Assembly: GCF_008727735.1 (NCBI RefSeq)
Contig: NZ_CP044227.1
Coordinates: forward strand, 2,615,001-2,679,000
Length of the DNA: 64,000 nt
Origin: Flintibacter sp. KGMB00164
Lineage (GTDB): Bacteria; Bacillota; Clostridia; Oscillospirales; Oscillospiraceae
Reading direction: 5' to 3'
The translations under genes were made by a program, and so were the position numbers. A model generated the notes under the pieces. It was not told the origin of the DNA. It worked only from the letters and a program-made list of their open reading frames with translations, and ran no database searches. Position 1 is the first letter of the stretch. Every line of letters begins with the position of its first letter. Shown piece by piece: positions 54,316 through 62,457 of this stretch.

Positions 54316-55206
54316 ATGAAACTGACCCAAGTCAAAGGCAATACCTGGGTGCTGGAGGGGTTTGAGCTCATCCCCCTCTACCGCCTGGACAACAACAAGT
54401 GCATCCTGCTGGACACCGGATTGGAGCAGGAGCGGGAGGACATCGAGAACACCCTGCTGGAAGCGGGACTCACCCCCGCGGGCATCCTCTGCTCTCACGC
54501 CCACATCGACCACGCGGGAAATAACCGCTATTTTCAGGAGAAGTACCGCATTCCCGTGGCCCTCACCGCCCGGGAGGCGGGCATGTGCGCCAGCGTTTTG
54601 TCCCTGAAGTGCTACTTCCTGCTCCTTCCCCCCGACATGGTGGAGCGGGAATCCTCCAACCTGGTCCACACCCCCGACGTGATCATCCCCGACCAGGACG
54701 GCCCCTTCTCCTTTGCCGGAGCGGAGTTCACCATCCTCCACACCCCCGGCCACTCAGTGGGCCATGTGTGCACCGTCACCCCCGACAACGTGTGCTATGC
54801 CGGCGACGCCCTGCTCTCCCAGGAGATGCTTACCTCTAAGCTGCCCTACTGCCTGTCCCACCAGATGGGGATTGAGAGCCGGGAGAAGCTGCGGAGCTTT
54901 TCCTGGGACTACCTCATCATGGCCCACCGTGGAGTCTGCCCGGGCACAGAGCTGAACAAACTCATTGATCAGAACCAGGAGCTGGCCCAGCTTCGCTCCC
55001 GGGAGGTCTATGACCAGGTCACACGGCCCATGACGGCCAGCGAGGTATGCCAGGCGGTGTGTCAGTACCACAAGCTGCTCACCGGAAAACCCCGCCGCGC
55101 CCTGCGCTTTGAGCGCAACATCCGCTTCTTCCTGGAGTTTCTGGTAGACCGGGGTGACCTGGTCATGGAGACGCAAAACGGCACGGTAATCTTCCGCCGA
55201 CCTTGA
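54316..55206 (+). CDS. MBL fold metallo-hydrolase, substrate unknown
   Basis: The 296-residue protein has the MBL zinc motif CSHAHIDHAGNNRYF near residue 57, then TPGHSVGHVCTV near 140, GDALLSQEM near 158 and a late MAHRG histidine near 206. The C-terminal 90 residues are helical (PMTASEVCQAVCQYHKLLTGKPRRALRFERNIRFFLEFL), resembling the tail of lactonase or RNase-like hydrolases. The substrate cannot be told. ATG 54316 follows CAGGAGGAGA. It begins 22 bp after mnmG and is probably co-transcribed. A perfect 42-base palindrome ends the unit. Confidence 0.88.
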   Translation: MKLTQVKGNTWVLEGFELIPLYRLDNNKCILLDTGLEQEREDIENTLLEAGLTPAGILCSHAHIDHAGNNRYFQEKYRIPVALTAREAGMCASVLSLKCYFLLLPPDMVERESSNLVHTPDVIIPDQDGPFSFAGAEFTILHTPGHSVGHVCTVTPDNVCYAGDALLSQEMLTSKLPYCLSHQMGIESREKLRSFSWDYLIMAHRGVCPGTELNKLIDQNQELAQLRSREVYDQVTRPMTASEVCQAVCQYHKLLTGKPRRALRFERNIRFFLEFLVDRGDLVMETQNGTVIFRRP

Positions 55207-55226
55207 ACCAAATGTTCCCATTTTTT

Positions 55227-55268
55227 AAGAAAAGGGGCGCACTTTTTAAAAAGTGCGCCCCTTTTCTT
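55227..55268. terminator. Perfect 42-bp palindrome acting as terminator
   Basis: The two 21-base arms (55227-55247 and 55248-55268) are exact inverse complements, centred on TTTTTAAAAA with a GGGGCGCAC/GTGCGCCCC core. RNA from either strand would form a long stem ending in a U-rich run. Confidence 0.85.
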
Positions 55269-55304
55269 CCTTTTTTGTATATTTTGTGGATTGGCAAGCC
55301 GGTT

Positions 55305-55342
55305 TATACTGTTGTAAAATACAACTGTTGACACTGGCAACA
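55305..55342 (+). promoter_or_regulatory. Operator dyads and -10 of the marR-MATE operon
   Basis: A -10 TATACT (55305-55310) is followed at once by the perfect dyad GTTGTA-AAA-TACAAC (55311-55325) and then TGTTG-N7-CAACA (55326-55342). The -35 is poor (TTTTGT at 55282-55287). The dyads are probable sites for the MarR protein encoded next. Confidence 0.7.
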
Positions 55343-55357
55343 AAGGAGGAATTCAGG

Positions 55358-55789
55358 TTGCAGGACAACAAAGACGTTTTTCGAAGGATTGAGCGTCAAT
55401 ATTACCGGGACCGGATGGGGGCGCTGGGCCTGTCCACCGTGGAGGGAATGCTTCTGCGCTGGCTGGGCAAACAGGGCCAGACCCGCCAGGAAGACCTGGT
55501 AGTGCAGTTGGTTCTGGACAAGGGGGCGGTGGCCCGCGCCTTGGCCCGGCTGGAGGAGTTGGGCCTGGTGGAGCGGGCGGTGAGCGACCGCTGCCGCCGG
55601 GAGAAGCTGGTCTCCCCCACCCCGGAGGGACTGATGCTGGCGGGCGCCATCCAGCAGTCGGTGGACGAGTGGAACGCCGTCTGTTTCCAGGGATTTTCTC
55701 CCCAGGAGCGGGCTTTGTTTACTGATCTGTTTACCCGCATCACCCAGAATGCTATGGAATACAAACAAGGAGAGAAGGAGCATGGTTAA
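55358..55789 (+). CDS. MarR family regulator of the MATE transporter
   Basis: The 143-residue protein is a MarR winged helix (GLSTVEGMLLRWLGKQG, RQEDLVVQLVLDKGAVARALARLEELGLVERAVSDRCRREKLVSPT). The start is TTG at 55358, supported by AAAGGAGG a few bases upstream; the longer frame begins inside the terminator palindrome. The last 8 bases overlap the MATE transporter gene, indicating coupled translation. Two dyads lie between its promoter and its ribosome site, so it likely represses its own operon and is released by a transported compound. Confidence 0.9.
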   Translation: MQDNKDVFRRIERQYYRDRMGALGLSTVEGMLLRWLGKQGQTRQEDLVVQLVLDKGAVARALARLEELGLVERAVSDRCRREKLVSPTPEGLMLAGAIQQSVDEWNAVCFQGFSPQERALFTDLFTRITQNAMEYKQGEKEHG

Positions 55790-57146
55790 AAATCTGACGG
55801 AAGGAAAGCCGCTGCCGCTGCTGTTCTTTTTTGCCCTGCCCATGGTGGCAGGCAACCTGTTTCAGCAGCTGTACAACATGGTGGACACGGCAGTGGTGGG
55901 AAAATTTGTGGGCGAGGACGCGGTGGCGGCCGTAGGCTCCTCCTTCCCCATCGTGTTTTTGTCGGTAGCCGTGGCCTCGGGACTGTCCATGGGCTGCAAT
56001 GTGGTGGTATCCCAGCTGTTTGGCGCGGGGCGTATCCATGAGATGAAATCCACCATCTCCACCGCCATTATCTCCCTGAGTGTGCTGGGTCTCATCATCA
56101 TGGGCCTTGGCACCGTGTTTGCCGGTCCTCTGCTCCATCTGCTGGGCACCGACCCGGACATTATGGCCGACTCGGAGCTGTACTTACAGATCTACTTTGG
56201 CGGAGCGGTATTCCTCTTCCTTTACAACACCCTCAACGGCATCTACAACGCCCAGGGTGACAGTAAAACCCCGCTGATTTTCCTGATCATCTCCAGTCTG
56301 ACCAACATTGTGCTGGATCTGCTGTTTGTCATCCAGTTTGACATGCGGGTGGCCGGCGTGGCCTGGGCCACCCTGATTGCCCAGGGCATGTGCGCGGTGG
56401 CCTCCCTCATCGTAATGTACCGGCGGATGAAGCGTCTGCCCTGCGAGGAGGGCCGGGAAAATGAGAAAGTTCCCCTGTTTCACATGACTGCCGTGCGGCG
56501 TATCGCCCAGATCGGTCTGCCCTCCATGCTCCAGCAGTCTCTGGTCTCCCTGTCCATGATGATGATGCAGGGACTGGTCAACTCCTACGGCAAGGTGCTG
56601 GTGGCCGGCTATACCGCCGCCACCAAGATCGACACCCTGGCCATGCTGCCCAACATGAACTTCTCCAACGCCATGTCCAGCTATACCGCCCAGAACATCG
56701 GCGCGGGCAAGTACGACCGGGTGAAAGAGGGTCTGAAGGCCTGCCTGTTTATGGTGGTGGTCTTCTCCCTGGCCATTACCATCATCATCTTCCTCTTCGG
56801 CAGCCAGCTGCTCTCCCTGTTCCTGGACCCGGGAGATACCTCCGGCGCACTGGGCTACGGCCTTGCTTATATGCACACCGTGTCGGTGTTCTACATCCTC
56901 ATGGGCCTGCTCTTCGTGCCCAACGGTATGCTCCGGGGCGCGGGCGATATGGGCGCCTTCACCTTCAGCTCCATGGCCAACCTGTTCTCCCGTGTGGCCA
57001 TCGCCTACGGTCTGGCCTACCTCACCCCTCTGGGTGCCAACTCCATCTGGTGGTCCATTCCCGCCGGCTGGGCCATCGGCGCTGCGGTCTCCCTACTGCG
57101 AGTCAAGAGCGGCAAGTGGATGCGCAAAGCGGTGGCCGACCGCTGA
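55782..57146 (+). CDS. MATE family efflux transporter
   Basis: The 454-residue protein has twelve predicted membrane helices and MATE-family segments near the start (EGKPLPLLFFFALPMVAGNLFQQLYNMVDTAVVGKFVG) and near 315-345. MATE proteins export cationic drugs or metabolites using Na+ or H+. ATG 55782 follows AAGGAG at 9-base spacing and overlaps the end of the MarR gene. A strong terminator follows. Confidence 0.93.
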   Translation: MVKNLTEGKPLPLLFFFALPMVAGNLFQQLYNMVDTAVVGKFVGEDAVAAVGSSFPIVFLSVAVASGLSMGCNVVVSQLFGAGRIHEMKSTISTAIISLSVLGLIIMGLGTVFAGPLLHLLGTDPDIMADSELYLQIYFGGAVFLFLYNTLNGIYNAQGDSKTPLIFLIISSLTNIVLDLLFVIQFDMRVAGVAWATLIAQGMCAVASLIVMYRRMKRLPCEEGRENEKVPLFHMTAVRRIAQIGLPSMLQQSLVSLSMMMMQGLVNSYGKVLVAGYTAATKIDTLAMLPNMNFSNAMSSYTAQNIGAGKYDRVKEGLKACLFMVVVFSLAITIIIFLFGSQLLSLFLDPGDTSGALGYGLAYMHTVSVFYILMGLLFVPNGMLRGAGDMGAFTFSSMANLFSRVAIAYGLAYLTPLGANSIWWSIPAGWAIGAAVSLLRVKSGKWMRKAVADR

Positions 57147-57154
57147 TGTTCCTG

Positions 57155-57191
57155 AAAAAGTCCGCCATCCCATAGGGACGGCGGACTTTTT
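57155..57191. terminator. Terminator after the MATE gene
   Basis: AAAAAGTCCGCC and GGCGGACTTTTT pair, with an inner ATCCC/GGGA extension. Runs on both sides suit the convergent MerR-RDD gene as well. Confidence 0.92.
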
Positions 57192-57197
57192 GCACGT

Positions 57198-58730
57198 TTA
57201 GGGCATTTCAAGCGTAATATGGAAGGAGAGCGTACCCGCTCCAGGCTCCTCCTGGGCCAGCCAGGAATAGTTTTCAAATCCAGGATACGACTGATAACCC
57301 TCACACCGGGTCACCTCCAGGGTCACCGTCATACCGCCGGGACCCTCGATTTGGTTTGCCGCCCCCGCGCCCTGAAAAGGCATATCCAACAGGCGTCCGC
57401 AATCCCGCTGGGCGTCAAACTCCCGCTCCACAAACTGGGAGGAATTTCTCGCCTCCCCGCTGGAATCTGCCGCCAGCATCAGCTGCGACAAGGTCTCACT
57501 CAGCACAGCCTCCGCATCCAAGACATCTCTGTATGGGTCACCTTTCGGCGAAAAATCCACCTGCATGGCGGCCACCGTCCCGTCTGGGTTGGTCTCAAAG
57601 GTAACGGCCGACCACTCTCCAAAGCTCTCGTCACTCAGCTGCTTCCACTCCTTGTTCTGATAGACTGAGGGAATGACCTCCCAGCTTCCGTCGGGGGCTA
57701 GGACGCTGGAATGATCGTACAGGTAGTAGCACCGCCGCTTGTAGAAGTTGTAGTTCTCCACCACCTGAGCGGGCGTCAGGGGGGCGTCGGGATGGGGCGG
57801 GACATAGCTGTCCATGGTACTCCAATCGCTCAGAGTCGCAAGGAGCAACCAGCACGCCACCCAGGCCGCCCAGCGGCCCCGGTGAATGGACCGGGCCGTA
57901 CACTGAGCCTCCTTCTCCCAGGGCAGGGGCTTCCCATCCGTATAATCCACATAGCACAGCCAGGTACGCCACAGCTCATACAGTGGGATATGAAGGCCCT
58001 GCCCCCGCCACAGCACCAACAAGATGCGCTGGGTAGCCTGGTCCCAGGTGGGTTTTCTTCCATCGGGTTGGCGCACCTGCAGCCCCAGCAGCCACTTGCC
58101 CGGCGTATATCCCCAGGTACACAGCAGAATAGGCTCCACCAGGATTAGAAGCAGGCTGCCCAGCACCACGCTGACCACGGCCTGCAGCCCATCCTGAGGC
58201 AGAATGGGGGGTGCATACCAGTGCAGCACCTGGAACTGAACGACCTGGCACACCAGGATCATCAGGGACTGGTCCAGATACCGGGCCCAAAACCGCCGCC
58301 AGGGGTGAGGCCCCCGCAGGCCGTCCTCCCGGGCTGGGTCCACCCTTCGTGTGGGGGGCAGCTCAGTCTGGGAGAGCTCCTCCAGCCAGGGGCCTGGCTC
58401 CAGAGAGTCATAGTCGGTCTGAGCCTGGCTCAGCTCCCGACACACCCGGGCATACCGCTCCAGGTCCGCCCGGTCCCCCTCCAGCACCTCCGCCTGGCGC
58501 TCCATGGCCTGGGCCAGAGAGAGGCTCCCCTCCTTCAGCGCCCGGATGGCCTCCAGGTCTAAACTCAGCTGCCGCAGCAGCTTCACTTTTTCCAGGGTCC
58601 GGGCGTCCTCCTCCGAGTAGTCGCGGTAGTTGTTCTCCCGGCGCTGCGGAGCAATGAGTCCCTGCTGTTCGTAAAAGCGGATGGCTGTGCGAGGCAGTCC
58701 GCTGCGCTTCTCCAGCTCCTTGATGGTCAT
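57198..58730 (-). CDS. MerR-type regulator fused to an RDD membrane domain
   Basis: The 510-residue protein begins with a MerR winged helix (MTIKELEKRSGLPRTAIRFYEQQGLI, then YRDYSEEDARTLEKVKLLRQL) and a helical dimerisation stretch to about 110. An RDD-type membrane region follows (RRFWARYLDQSLMILV near 145, GYTPGKWLLGLQVRQPDG near 207), with helices near 150-170, 183-204 and 287-303. The last 200 residues are soluble, with no family I recognise. It looks like a membrane-anchored transcription factor that may sense an envelope signal. ATG 58730 follows AAGGAGG. Confidence 0.85.
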   Translation of the reverse strand: MTIKELEKRSGLPRTAIRFYEQQGLIAPQRRENNYRDYSEEDARTLEKVKLLRQLSLDLEAIRALKEGSLSLAQAMERQAEVLEGDRADLERYARVCRELSQAQTDYDSLEPGPWLEELSQTELPPTRRVDPAREDGLRGPHPWRRFWARYLDQSLMILVCQVVQFQVLHWYAPPILPQDGLQAVVSVVLGSLLLILVEPILLCTWGYTPGKWLLGLQVRQPDGRKPTWDQATQRILLVLWRGQGLHIPLYELWRTWLCYVDYTDGKPLPWEKEAQCTARSIHRGRWAAWVACWLLLATLSDWSTMDSYVPPHPDAPLTPAQVVENYNFYKRRCYYLYDHSSVLAPDGSWEVIPSVYQNKEWKQLSDESFGEWSAVTFETNPDGTVAAMQVDFSPKGDPYRDVLDAEAVLSETLSQLMLAADSSGEARNSSQFVEREFDAQRDCGRLLDMPFQGAGAANQIEGPGGMTVTLEVTRCEGYQSYPGFENYSWLAQEEPGAGTLSFHITLEMP

Positions 58731-58752
58731 GCCGCCACCTCCTTCTGTCTGG

Positions 58753-58783
58753 AGCGTAAGCTATCCACCAGGTATACAGTCAA
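58753..58783 (-). promoter_or_regulatory. Long-spacer promoter of the merR-RDD gene
   Basis: Minus strand -35 TTGACT (58778-58783), a 19-base spacer, and -10 TACGCT (58753-58758). The overlong spacer with an imperfect dyad (TATACC/TGGATA) is the classical MerR-controlled promoter type, suggesting autoregulation. Confidence 0.6.
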
Positions 58784-58855
58784 GAGGAAAATTCAAATTT
58801 CAAAAAGTTTTCCCCATTTTGTGGGCTAACGGTGGAAAACTTCCGGTAAAAACCG

Positions 58856-58887
58856 CTCCCCCACTGTGCCGCAGGTCAGTGGGGGAG
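58856..58887 (-). terminator. Terminator of the vanY-like gene
   Basis: CTCCCCCACTG and CAGTGGGGGAG (11-bp stem) lie 12 bases after the stop; on the minus strand CGGTTTTTA follows. Confidence 0.85.
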
Positions 58888-58898
58888 GATTGGGATTT

Positions 58899-60092
58899 CT
58901 AGCTTTCGGCAAGAGCCTGATGTAAAAAGGTGACCAGCTGGGCACGGGTGCAAGTGTCATAAGGCGCAAAGTCGTCCACATTCTGACTGGCGGTGACACC
59001 CTTTTCCCAGGCCCAGGCCACGGCGCTCTGGTACTCCGCCCGCTGTTGGAGATACTCCTCCAGGCACAGACCCTGTTCATGGATCACCTTGGCCGTCTCC
59101 ACGCCCACATAGCGGTAGTGCCAGGGCTCGTAGATGATGCCGGTAATCTCTGATTTATCCTCCGGGTAGCGCAGGATAAATCCGTACTCCCAACAGTGCT
59201 CCATCAGCCACTTCTGGGTGGGCATGGTGGCCTGCTTCTCGTTGAGTTTGGGGTAGCCGGCGTCGATGATATCCACAGCCAAACCCGCCTGGTGCTCGCT
59301 GGTACCGGGCACGGCGGTCTCCTGAGCCGCCTCCCGCTCCGCATCCGCCCGGGACAGTCCAAACCCCATCCACTTGGCCACCGCCTTGGCAAACAGCTGC
59401 TCCTGCTTCTCCGGGGTGCGGTAGGCCGAGCAGACCACCGGCCGGTTTCCCGCCCACCAGCAGTGGGCCATCATTTGATTCAGGGCATCCACACACCGCT
59501 CATCCACCGAGTAATCGCTCCCCTCGATCTGGGCCAGTGCGATAGAAAAATCCTGGGGCACAGGGTTCCAGGGGTTGACCAGAAGCAGATTCCACTCCGT
59601 CCCGCTCGAACTCTCCTGCTGAGCCGCCGGCTTTCCCGCCAGCTTCCAGAGCATGGTGACGATGGTTCCCCGGCTGCACAGCCCATCGCCGCCAAACTCG
59701 GTGCCTGACACCAGTCCCGCCTCTGCGGCCCACACCGCCGCCTTTTCATAGTAGCAGCCGGCAGGCACGTCGGAGAAGGAATTTTGGCCCACAGGCTCCG
59801 GCGAACCTACGCTTCGCCACAGCATGGTCACCACCTGGGCGGTGGTACACTGAGCATCCGGGGAGAACATTCCCTCGCCGGTGCCGCTGGCCATTCCCCG
59901 CTCCACAGCCCAACGGACCCACGGGGCGTAGTAGGCGTCCTCCGGCACATCCAAAAATAGTCCCACCGTCTCCTGTTCCTGGCCGCTCTGGCCGGGATTT
60001 TGGGTATCCGGTACCGGGGTTGCTCCGGCCTCCAGAGTCAATGCGCCTGCCAGCATCACGCCGGACAGCACACCCGCCATCCATCTTCTCAT
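58899..60092 (-). CDS. D-Ala-D-Ala carboxypeptidase (VanY/M15) inserted between SLH repeats
   Basis: The 397-residue secreted protein has a signal peptide (WMAGVLSGVMLAGALTLEAGA) and two SLH-like repeats (about 45-92 and 107-150). An M15B peptidase follows, with CSAYRTPEKQEQLF (221), SEHQAGLAVDI (265-275) and EPWHYRYVG (322-330) supplying the zinc ligands. A third SLH-like repeat (353-393) ends the protein. It should trim D-alanine from peptidoglycan stems while bound to secondary wall polymers. Placing the enzyme between SLH repeats 2 and 3 is unusual. ATG 60092 follows GGAGGG. Confidence 0.88.
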   Translation of the reverse strand: MRRWMAGVLSGVMLAGALTLEAGATPVPDTQNPGQSGQEQETVGLFLDVPEDAYYAPWVRWAVERGMASGTGEGMFSPDAQCTTAQVVTMLWRSVGSPEPVGQNSFSDVPAGCYYEKAAVWAAEAGLVSGTEFGGDGLCSRGTIVTMLWKLAGKPAAQQESSSGTEWNLLLVNPWNPVPQDFSIALAQIEGSDYSVDERCVDALNQMMAHCWWAGNRPVVCSAYRTPEKQEQLFAKAVAKWMGFGLSRADAEREAAQETAVPGTSEHQAGLAVDIIDAGYPKLNEKQATMPTQKWLMEHCWEYGFILRYPEDKSEITGIIYEPWHYRYVGVETAKVIHEQGLCLEEYLQQRAEYQSAVAWAWEKGVTASQNVDDFAPYDTCTRAQLVTFLHQALAES

Positions 60093-60129
60093 CGTCTTTC
60101 CCTCCCTCGCCTCTGGCGGATAGAACAGC

Positions 60130-60155
60130 GCCCCCGTCCCTGTTCGGGCGGGGGC
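60130..60155. other. GC hairpin downstream of the DAK2 gene
   Basis: GCCCCCGTCC and GGGCGGGGGC pair (one wobble/mismatch). There is no adjacent U-run, so terminator function for the minus-strand DAK2 gene is doubtful. Confidence 0.35.
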
Positions 60156-60175
60156 ACTGAATTTGGTTTTTCGTT

Positions 60176-61870
60176 TTACTCGGCAGAGATCATATAGTAG
60201 TACACAGGCTGTCCGCCGGGCAGCAGGCTGACCTCGGCGTTGGGGCAAGCGGCAGTGATGAGGTCGGCCGCCTTCTGGGCCTGCTCCTCGTTCACGTCCT
60301 CGCCGTAGAACACGGAGATAAACTCCGCATCCTGCATCTCCTCCGACTGGGCCAGCTTGTTCAGCAGCGCGTCCAGATCCTGGTCGGTACCGAAGAGCTG
60401 GTGCTCCAGCAGAGCCAGGTAGTCTCCCTGCTGGATGGCAAAGCCGCCAAAGTCAGAATTGCGGGCAGCGTAGGTGATCTCGGCGGTACGCACCCGGCCG
60501 AAGGCCTCAGTCATGGCCTCGGTCATGGCGTCCTCGTCCATGTCCGGGTCCACCGCCAGCATGGCCGCGATGCCCTGGGGCACGGTCTTGGTGGGCAGGA
60601 CCACTACCTTCTTGTCCTCACACAGCCGCTGACATTGCTGGGCGGACATGATGATGTTCTTGTTGTTGGGCAGCACGAAGACGATCTCCGCGGGAGTCTT
60701 GTCGATCTCCTTGAGGATATCCTCGGTGGAGGGGTTCATGGTCTGGCCGCCGGAGATGACGCCGTCCACGCCCAGATCCTTGAACACGGACTCCAGGCCC
60801 GCGCCGGCGCACACCGCCACATAGCCGTACTTCTTCTCGGGTGCGGCCTTCACCGGCTCACTCTGGGCACAGCCCGCCTCCAGCTCGGCCTCGATGGCCT
60901 CCAGGTCGTCGGTGCTCTGGACATGCTTGCCCGCGGCCAGATCGTCGGCCTGGGTGCGCATGTTCTCGATCTTGGCCAGCTCCAAAGTGCCGTACTTCTG
61001 GGCCTCGGTGAGGGCCTCGCCGGGGATATTGGTATGGACATGGACCTTGAAGGCCTCGTCATCCTCGCCGATGACCAGGCTGTCGCCAATGCTGTTGAGG
61101 TACTTGCGGAAGGGCTCCAGGTCCACGTTCTCGGTGTGCTTGCGCACGATGAACACGGTGTCAAAGGCAAAGGTGATATCCTCGGCAGCCATGGCCGCAA
61201 AGTCGGCCTTGTCCGCGGGGGCGCTCTCCTCCTCCTGCTCGCTCTGGGGCATGGGCACGCCCCGGATCTCGTCCAGCATACCCTGGAGGATCACCAGGAA
61301 ACCCTTGCCGCCGGCATCCACCACGCCCGCCTTTTTCAGCACGGGGTTCTGGTTGATGGTGTTGTCCAGGGCGATCTGGCCCTCCTCAATGGCGGCCTGG
61401 AGCACGCTCTCCAGGCAGTTATCCTCCCGGGCGGCGCCGGCGGCACGGGCGGCCGCCATGCGGGACACGGTGAGGATGGTGCCCTCGGCGGGCTTCATAA
61501 CGGCCTTGTAGGCGGCGGCCACGCCGAAATCCAGAGCGATGGCCAGATCCCGGCCGTCGATGGTCTCGCACTCCTTGATGCCCTTGGCAAAGCCGCGGAA
61601 CAGCAGGGACAGGATGACGCCCGAGTTGCCGCGGGCGCCCCGCAGCAGCGCGGAAGCGGCCGCCTTGGCGGCCAGTCCCACAGTGGCATACTGGTTCTTT
61701 TTCAGCTCGGTGGCCGCGGCGCCGATGGTCAGGCTCATATTGGTGCCGGTATCGCCGTCGGGCACGGGGAACACGTTCAGGTCGTTGATCTGCTGCTTTT
61801 CAGCGTTGATAGAGGCGGCTGCGTGGATGACCATCTGCTGAAAGGCCGCCGCGTCAATGGTTTGTGTCAT
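60176..61870 (-). CDS. DAK2 domain protein (FakA-like kinase component)
   Basis: The 564-residue protein has an N-terminal DAK2 (DhaL-like) domain with NDLNVFPVPDGDTGTNMSLT near residue 30 (Mg-ATP binding aspartates) and LRGARGNSGVILSLLFRGF near 75. A middle region and a DegV-like C-terminal domain (VCAGAGLESVFKDLGVDGVISGGQTMNPST) follow. This is the FakA layout: a kinase that phosphorylates fatty acids held by a FakB protein. ATG 61870 follows AAAGGA. It lies 29 bp after an Asp23 gene, a pairing conserved across Firmicutes. Confidence 0.9.
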   Translation of the reverse strand: MTQTIDAAAFQQMVIHAAASINAEKQQINDLNVFPVPDGDTGTNMSLTIGAAATELKKNQYATVGLAAKAAASALLRGARGNSGVILSLLFRGFAKGIKECETIDGRDLAIALDFGVAAAYKAVMKPAEGTILTVSRMAAARAAGAAREDNCLESVLQAAIEEGQIALDNTINQNPVLKKAGVVDAGGKGFLVILQGMLDEIRGVPMPQSEQEEESAPADKADFAAMAAEDITFAFDTVFIVRKHTENVDLEPFRKYLNSIGDSLVIGEDDEAFKVHVHTNIPGEALTEAQKYGTLELAKIENMRTQADDLAAGKHVQSTDDLEAIEAELEAGCAQSEPVKAAPEKKYGYVAVCAGAGLESVFKDLGVDGVISGGQTMNPSTEDILKEIDKTPAEIVFVLPNNKNIIMSAQQCQRLCEDKKVVVLPTKTVPQGIAAMLAVDPDMDEDAMTEAMTEAFGRVRTAEITYAARNSDFGGFAIQQGDYLALLEHQLFGTDQDLDALLNKLAQSEEMQDAEFISVFYGEDVNEEQAQKAADLITAACPNAEVSLLPGGQPVYYYMISAE

Positions 61871-61899
61871 ATCGGCAAAATTCCTTTCTACAAATGTCC

Positions 61900-62247
61900 T
61901 TAAAAGCGCATGGAGTCCACACAGACGTCCACAGACTTTACTTCCACGCCGGTGGTCTTGCTGACCACATAGCGCACTTCGCTCATAATGGAGCGGCAAA
62001 CCGCCATCAGATTCACTCCGTTTTCCACGATGATGTGCAGTTCGATGGAGACGGTACCGTCCTCATTATAATATACCTTTACGCCCTTAGCCATGGACTC
62101 CCGCTTGAGCAGGTGGACCAGGCCGTCGGTCTTGGAGCGCACCGCCATGCCCTTAACGCCATAGCAGTTGGTGGCGGCGCTGCCGGTGACAGCGGTGAAC
62201 ACCTCGCTGCTGATGCGGATTTCGCCCAGATCGTTTTGCAGTTTCAT
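61900..62247 (-). CDS. Asp23/Gls24 family protein
   Basis: The 115-residue protein has the Asp23 pattern: GEIRISSEVFTAVTGSAATNCYGVKGMA, YYNEDGTVSIELHIIVENGVNLMAVCRSI and a C-terminal TGVEVKSVDVCVDSMRF. Members are small cytosolic or membrane-associated proteins connected to envelope stress and fatty acid metabolism. ATG 62247 follows AAAGGA; the upstream open frame runs through the promoter. It forms an operon with the DAK2 gene and is divergent from spoIIE. Confidence 0.93.
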   Translation of the reverse strand: MKLQNDLGEIRISSEVFTAVTGSAATNCYGVKGMAVRSKTDGLVHLLKRESMAKGVKVYYNEDGTVSIELHIIVENGVNLMAVCRSIMSEVRYVVSKTTGVEVKSVDVCVDSMRF

Positions 62248-62293
62248 AGGTTGGATACCTTCCTTTCGCTGAGGATAGGATTTCACACTGATA

Positions 62294-62330
62294 TAGTCTA
62301 TATTGTAGTCTATTTTCCTTGGAATTACAA
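62294..62330 (-). promoter_or_regulatory. Promoter of asp23-DAK2 with a direct repeat
   Basis: Minus strand -35 TTGTAA (62325-62330), 17-base spacer, -10 TACAAT (62302-62307). TAGTCTAT occurs twice in the same direction (62294-62301 and 62306-62313), 12 bases apart and flanking the -10, which could be a regulator site. Confidence 0.65.
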
Positions 62331-62457
62331 GTAGAATTTGCTGGCTTGCCCCGCCGGTGCGCCTCTCCCTGTTCCGACGTGATTTTTCCAGTATATGGAA
62401 TATAATGGCTTCCACACACGGCCCGGCGACCGGGTCTTTTACAAAGGAGGAAAGGCT

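Noticed and set aside
52255-54753. An 832-codon minus-strand open frame opposite mnmG
   Set aside because: It has low-complexity composition and no motif, and mnmG on the plus strand is unmistakable.
60130-60155. Strong terminator for the DAK2 gene
   Set aside because: The stem is GC-rich but not followed by a U-run on the minus strand; it is listed only as a hairpin.
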